Shown here: in pieces, positions 5,824-5,886 of the stretch
Numbering within the stretch: the stretch's first letter is position 1
Layout: each line of letters begins with the position of its first letter
NCBI GenBank assembly: GCA_035493895.1
Contig: DATJHM010000012.1
Span: forward strand, 1 to 5,886
Direction: 5' to 3'
Length of the DNA stretch: 5,886 nt
Origin: DATJHM01 sp035493895
GTDB taxonomy: Bacteria; Chloroflexota; Ktedonobacteria; Ktedonobacterales; Ktedonobacteraceae
Translations under genes and position numbers: made by a program
Notes under the pieces: model-generated
The model's database searches: none
What the model saw: the letters and a program-made list of their open reading frames with translations, nothing else
Told to the model about the DNA's origin: nothing

Positions 5824-5858
5824 GGCAAGGCAAGATCGCCCTGTCTGGCAAGGCAAGA
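5824..5858. repeat. Short direct repeat upstream of the two-component operon
   Basis: GGCAAGGCAAGA occurs at 5824-5835 and again, exactly, at 5847-5858, a period of 23 bp. The repeats lie about 70-110 bp upstream of the extended -10, where an activator could bind. The unit is itself two near-copies of GGCAA, so low-complexity slippage is an alternative explanation. Confidence 0.4.
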
Positions 5859-5886
5859 AAAAATTGGCGAAGTAGCCGATGTGCAA

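Larger units (their letters stand above)
5692..5886 (-). other. Leader and upstream region of the kinase-regulator operon
   Basis: This stretch runs from the kinase start to the window edge. A minus-strand frame is open across all of it and ends with TAG at 5692-5694, immediately before the kinase ATG, but it contains a consensus promoter element, has no recognisable domain and no start with a good ribosome binding site, so I treat it as mostly non-coding. It could still be the tail of a gene beginning outside the window. It contains a 12-bp direct repeat near its far end. Confidence 0.5.

Noticed and set aside
5858..5880. Possible minus-strand terminator with a T-run for an outside gene
   Set aside because: The T-run is real, but the only stem before it is GGC/GCC, three base pairs, too weak to support the call.
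5692..5886. Small minus-strand open frame ending just before the kinase start
   Set aside because: It has no family features, its only upstream start is a TTG at the window edge, and an exact extended -10 promoter lies inside it. It may be the tail of an outside gene but cannot be supported as one.

Overview
The window reads as an ordinary bacterial chromosome segment, densely coded with short intergenic gaps and a base composition near 50% GC. The mix of an MmyB-type (MLTR) XRE regulator divergent from a short-chain dehydrogenase, a DesK/NarL-type two-component pair with a multi-spanning sensor, a bacterial acyl-ACP thioesterase-like gene and GC-rich dispersed-type repeats best fits a Chloroflexota bacterium, perhaps class Ktedonobacteria. 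This placement is an inference from gene content, not from a marker gene.

Layout, left to right. Positions 1-90 may hold the last codons of an upstream gene. Positions 91-199 hold two direct 48-bp copies of a hairpin-forming repeat that resembles REP elements; the second copy supplies the last two bases of the stop codon of the next gene. Positions 198-965 (minus) encode a double-hotdog acyl-ACP thioesterase-like protein. Positions 1107-1997 (minus) encode a classical NADP-type short-chain dehydrogenase/reductase (SDR). Across a 174-bp divergent control region, 2172-3032 (plus) encodes an XRE-type helix-turn-helix regulator with an MmyB-like ligand-binding domain. Positions 3146-3607 (plus) encode a GNAT acetyltransferase, which converges with only 9 bp to spare on a two-component operon running the other way: sensor kinase 4276-5691 and response regulator 3617-4297 (both minus). 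The right end (5692-5886) is the leader of that operon and contains an exact extended -10 promoter element.

How the genes may work together. The regulator probably controls itself and the divergent SDR, an arrangement common for this regulator family. Because the thioesterase lies directly downstream of the SDR on the same strand, and because MmyB-like domains have been linked to fatty-acid-like ligands, a small lipid- or acyl-responsive cluster is possible but unproven. The kinase and response regulator form a self-contained signalling operon whose stimulus cannot be read from the sequence. No phage, insertion sequence, CRISPR array, tRNA or rRNA was seen. The least routine item is the REP-like repeat pair at the thioesterase 3' end.
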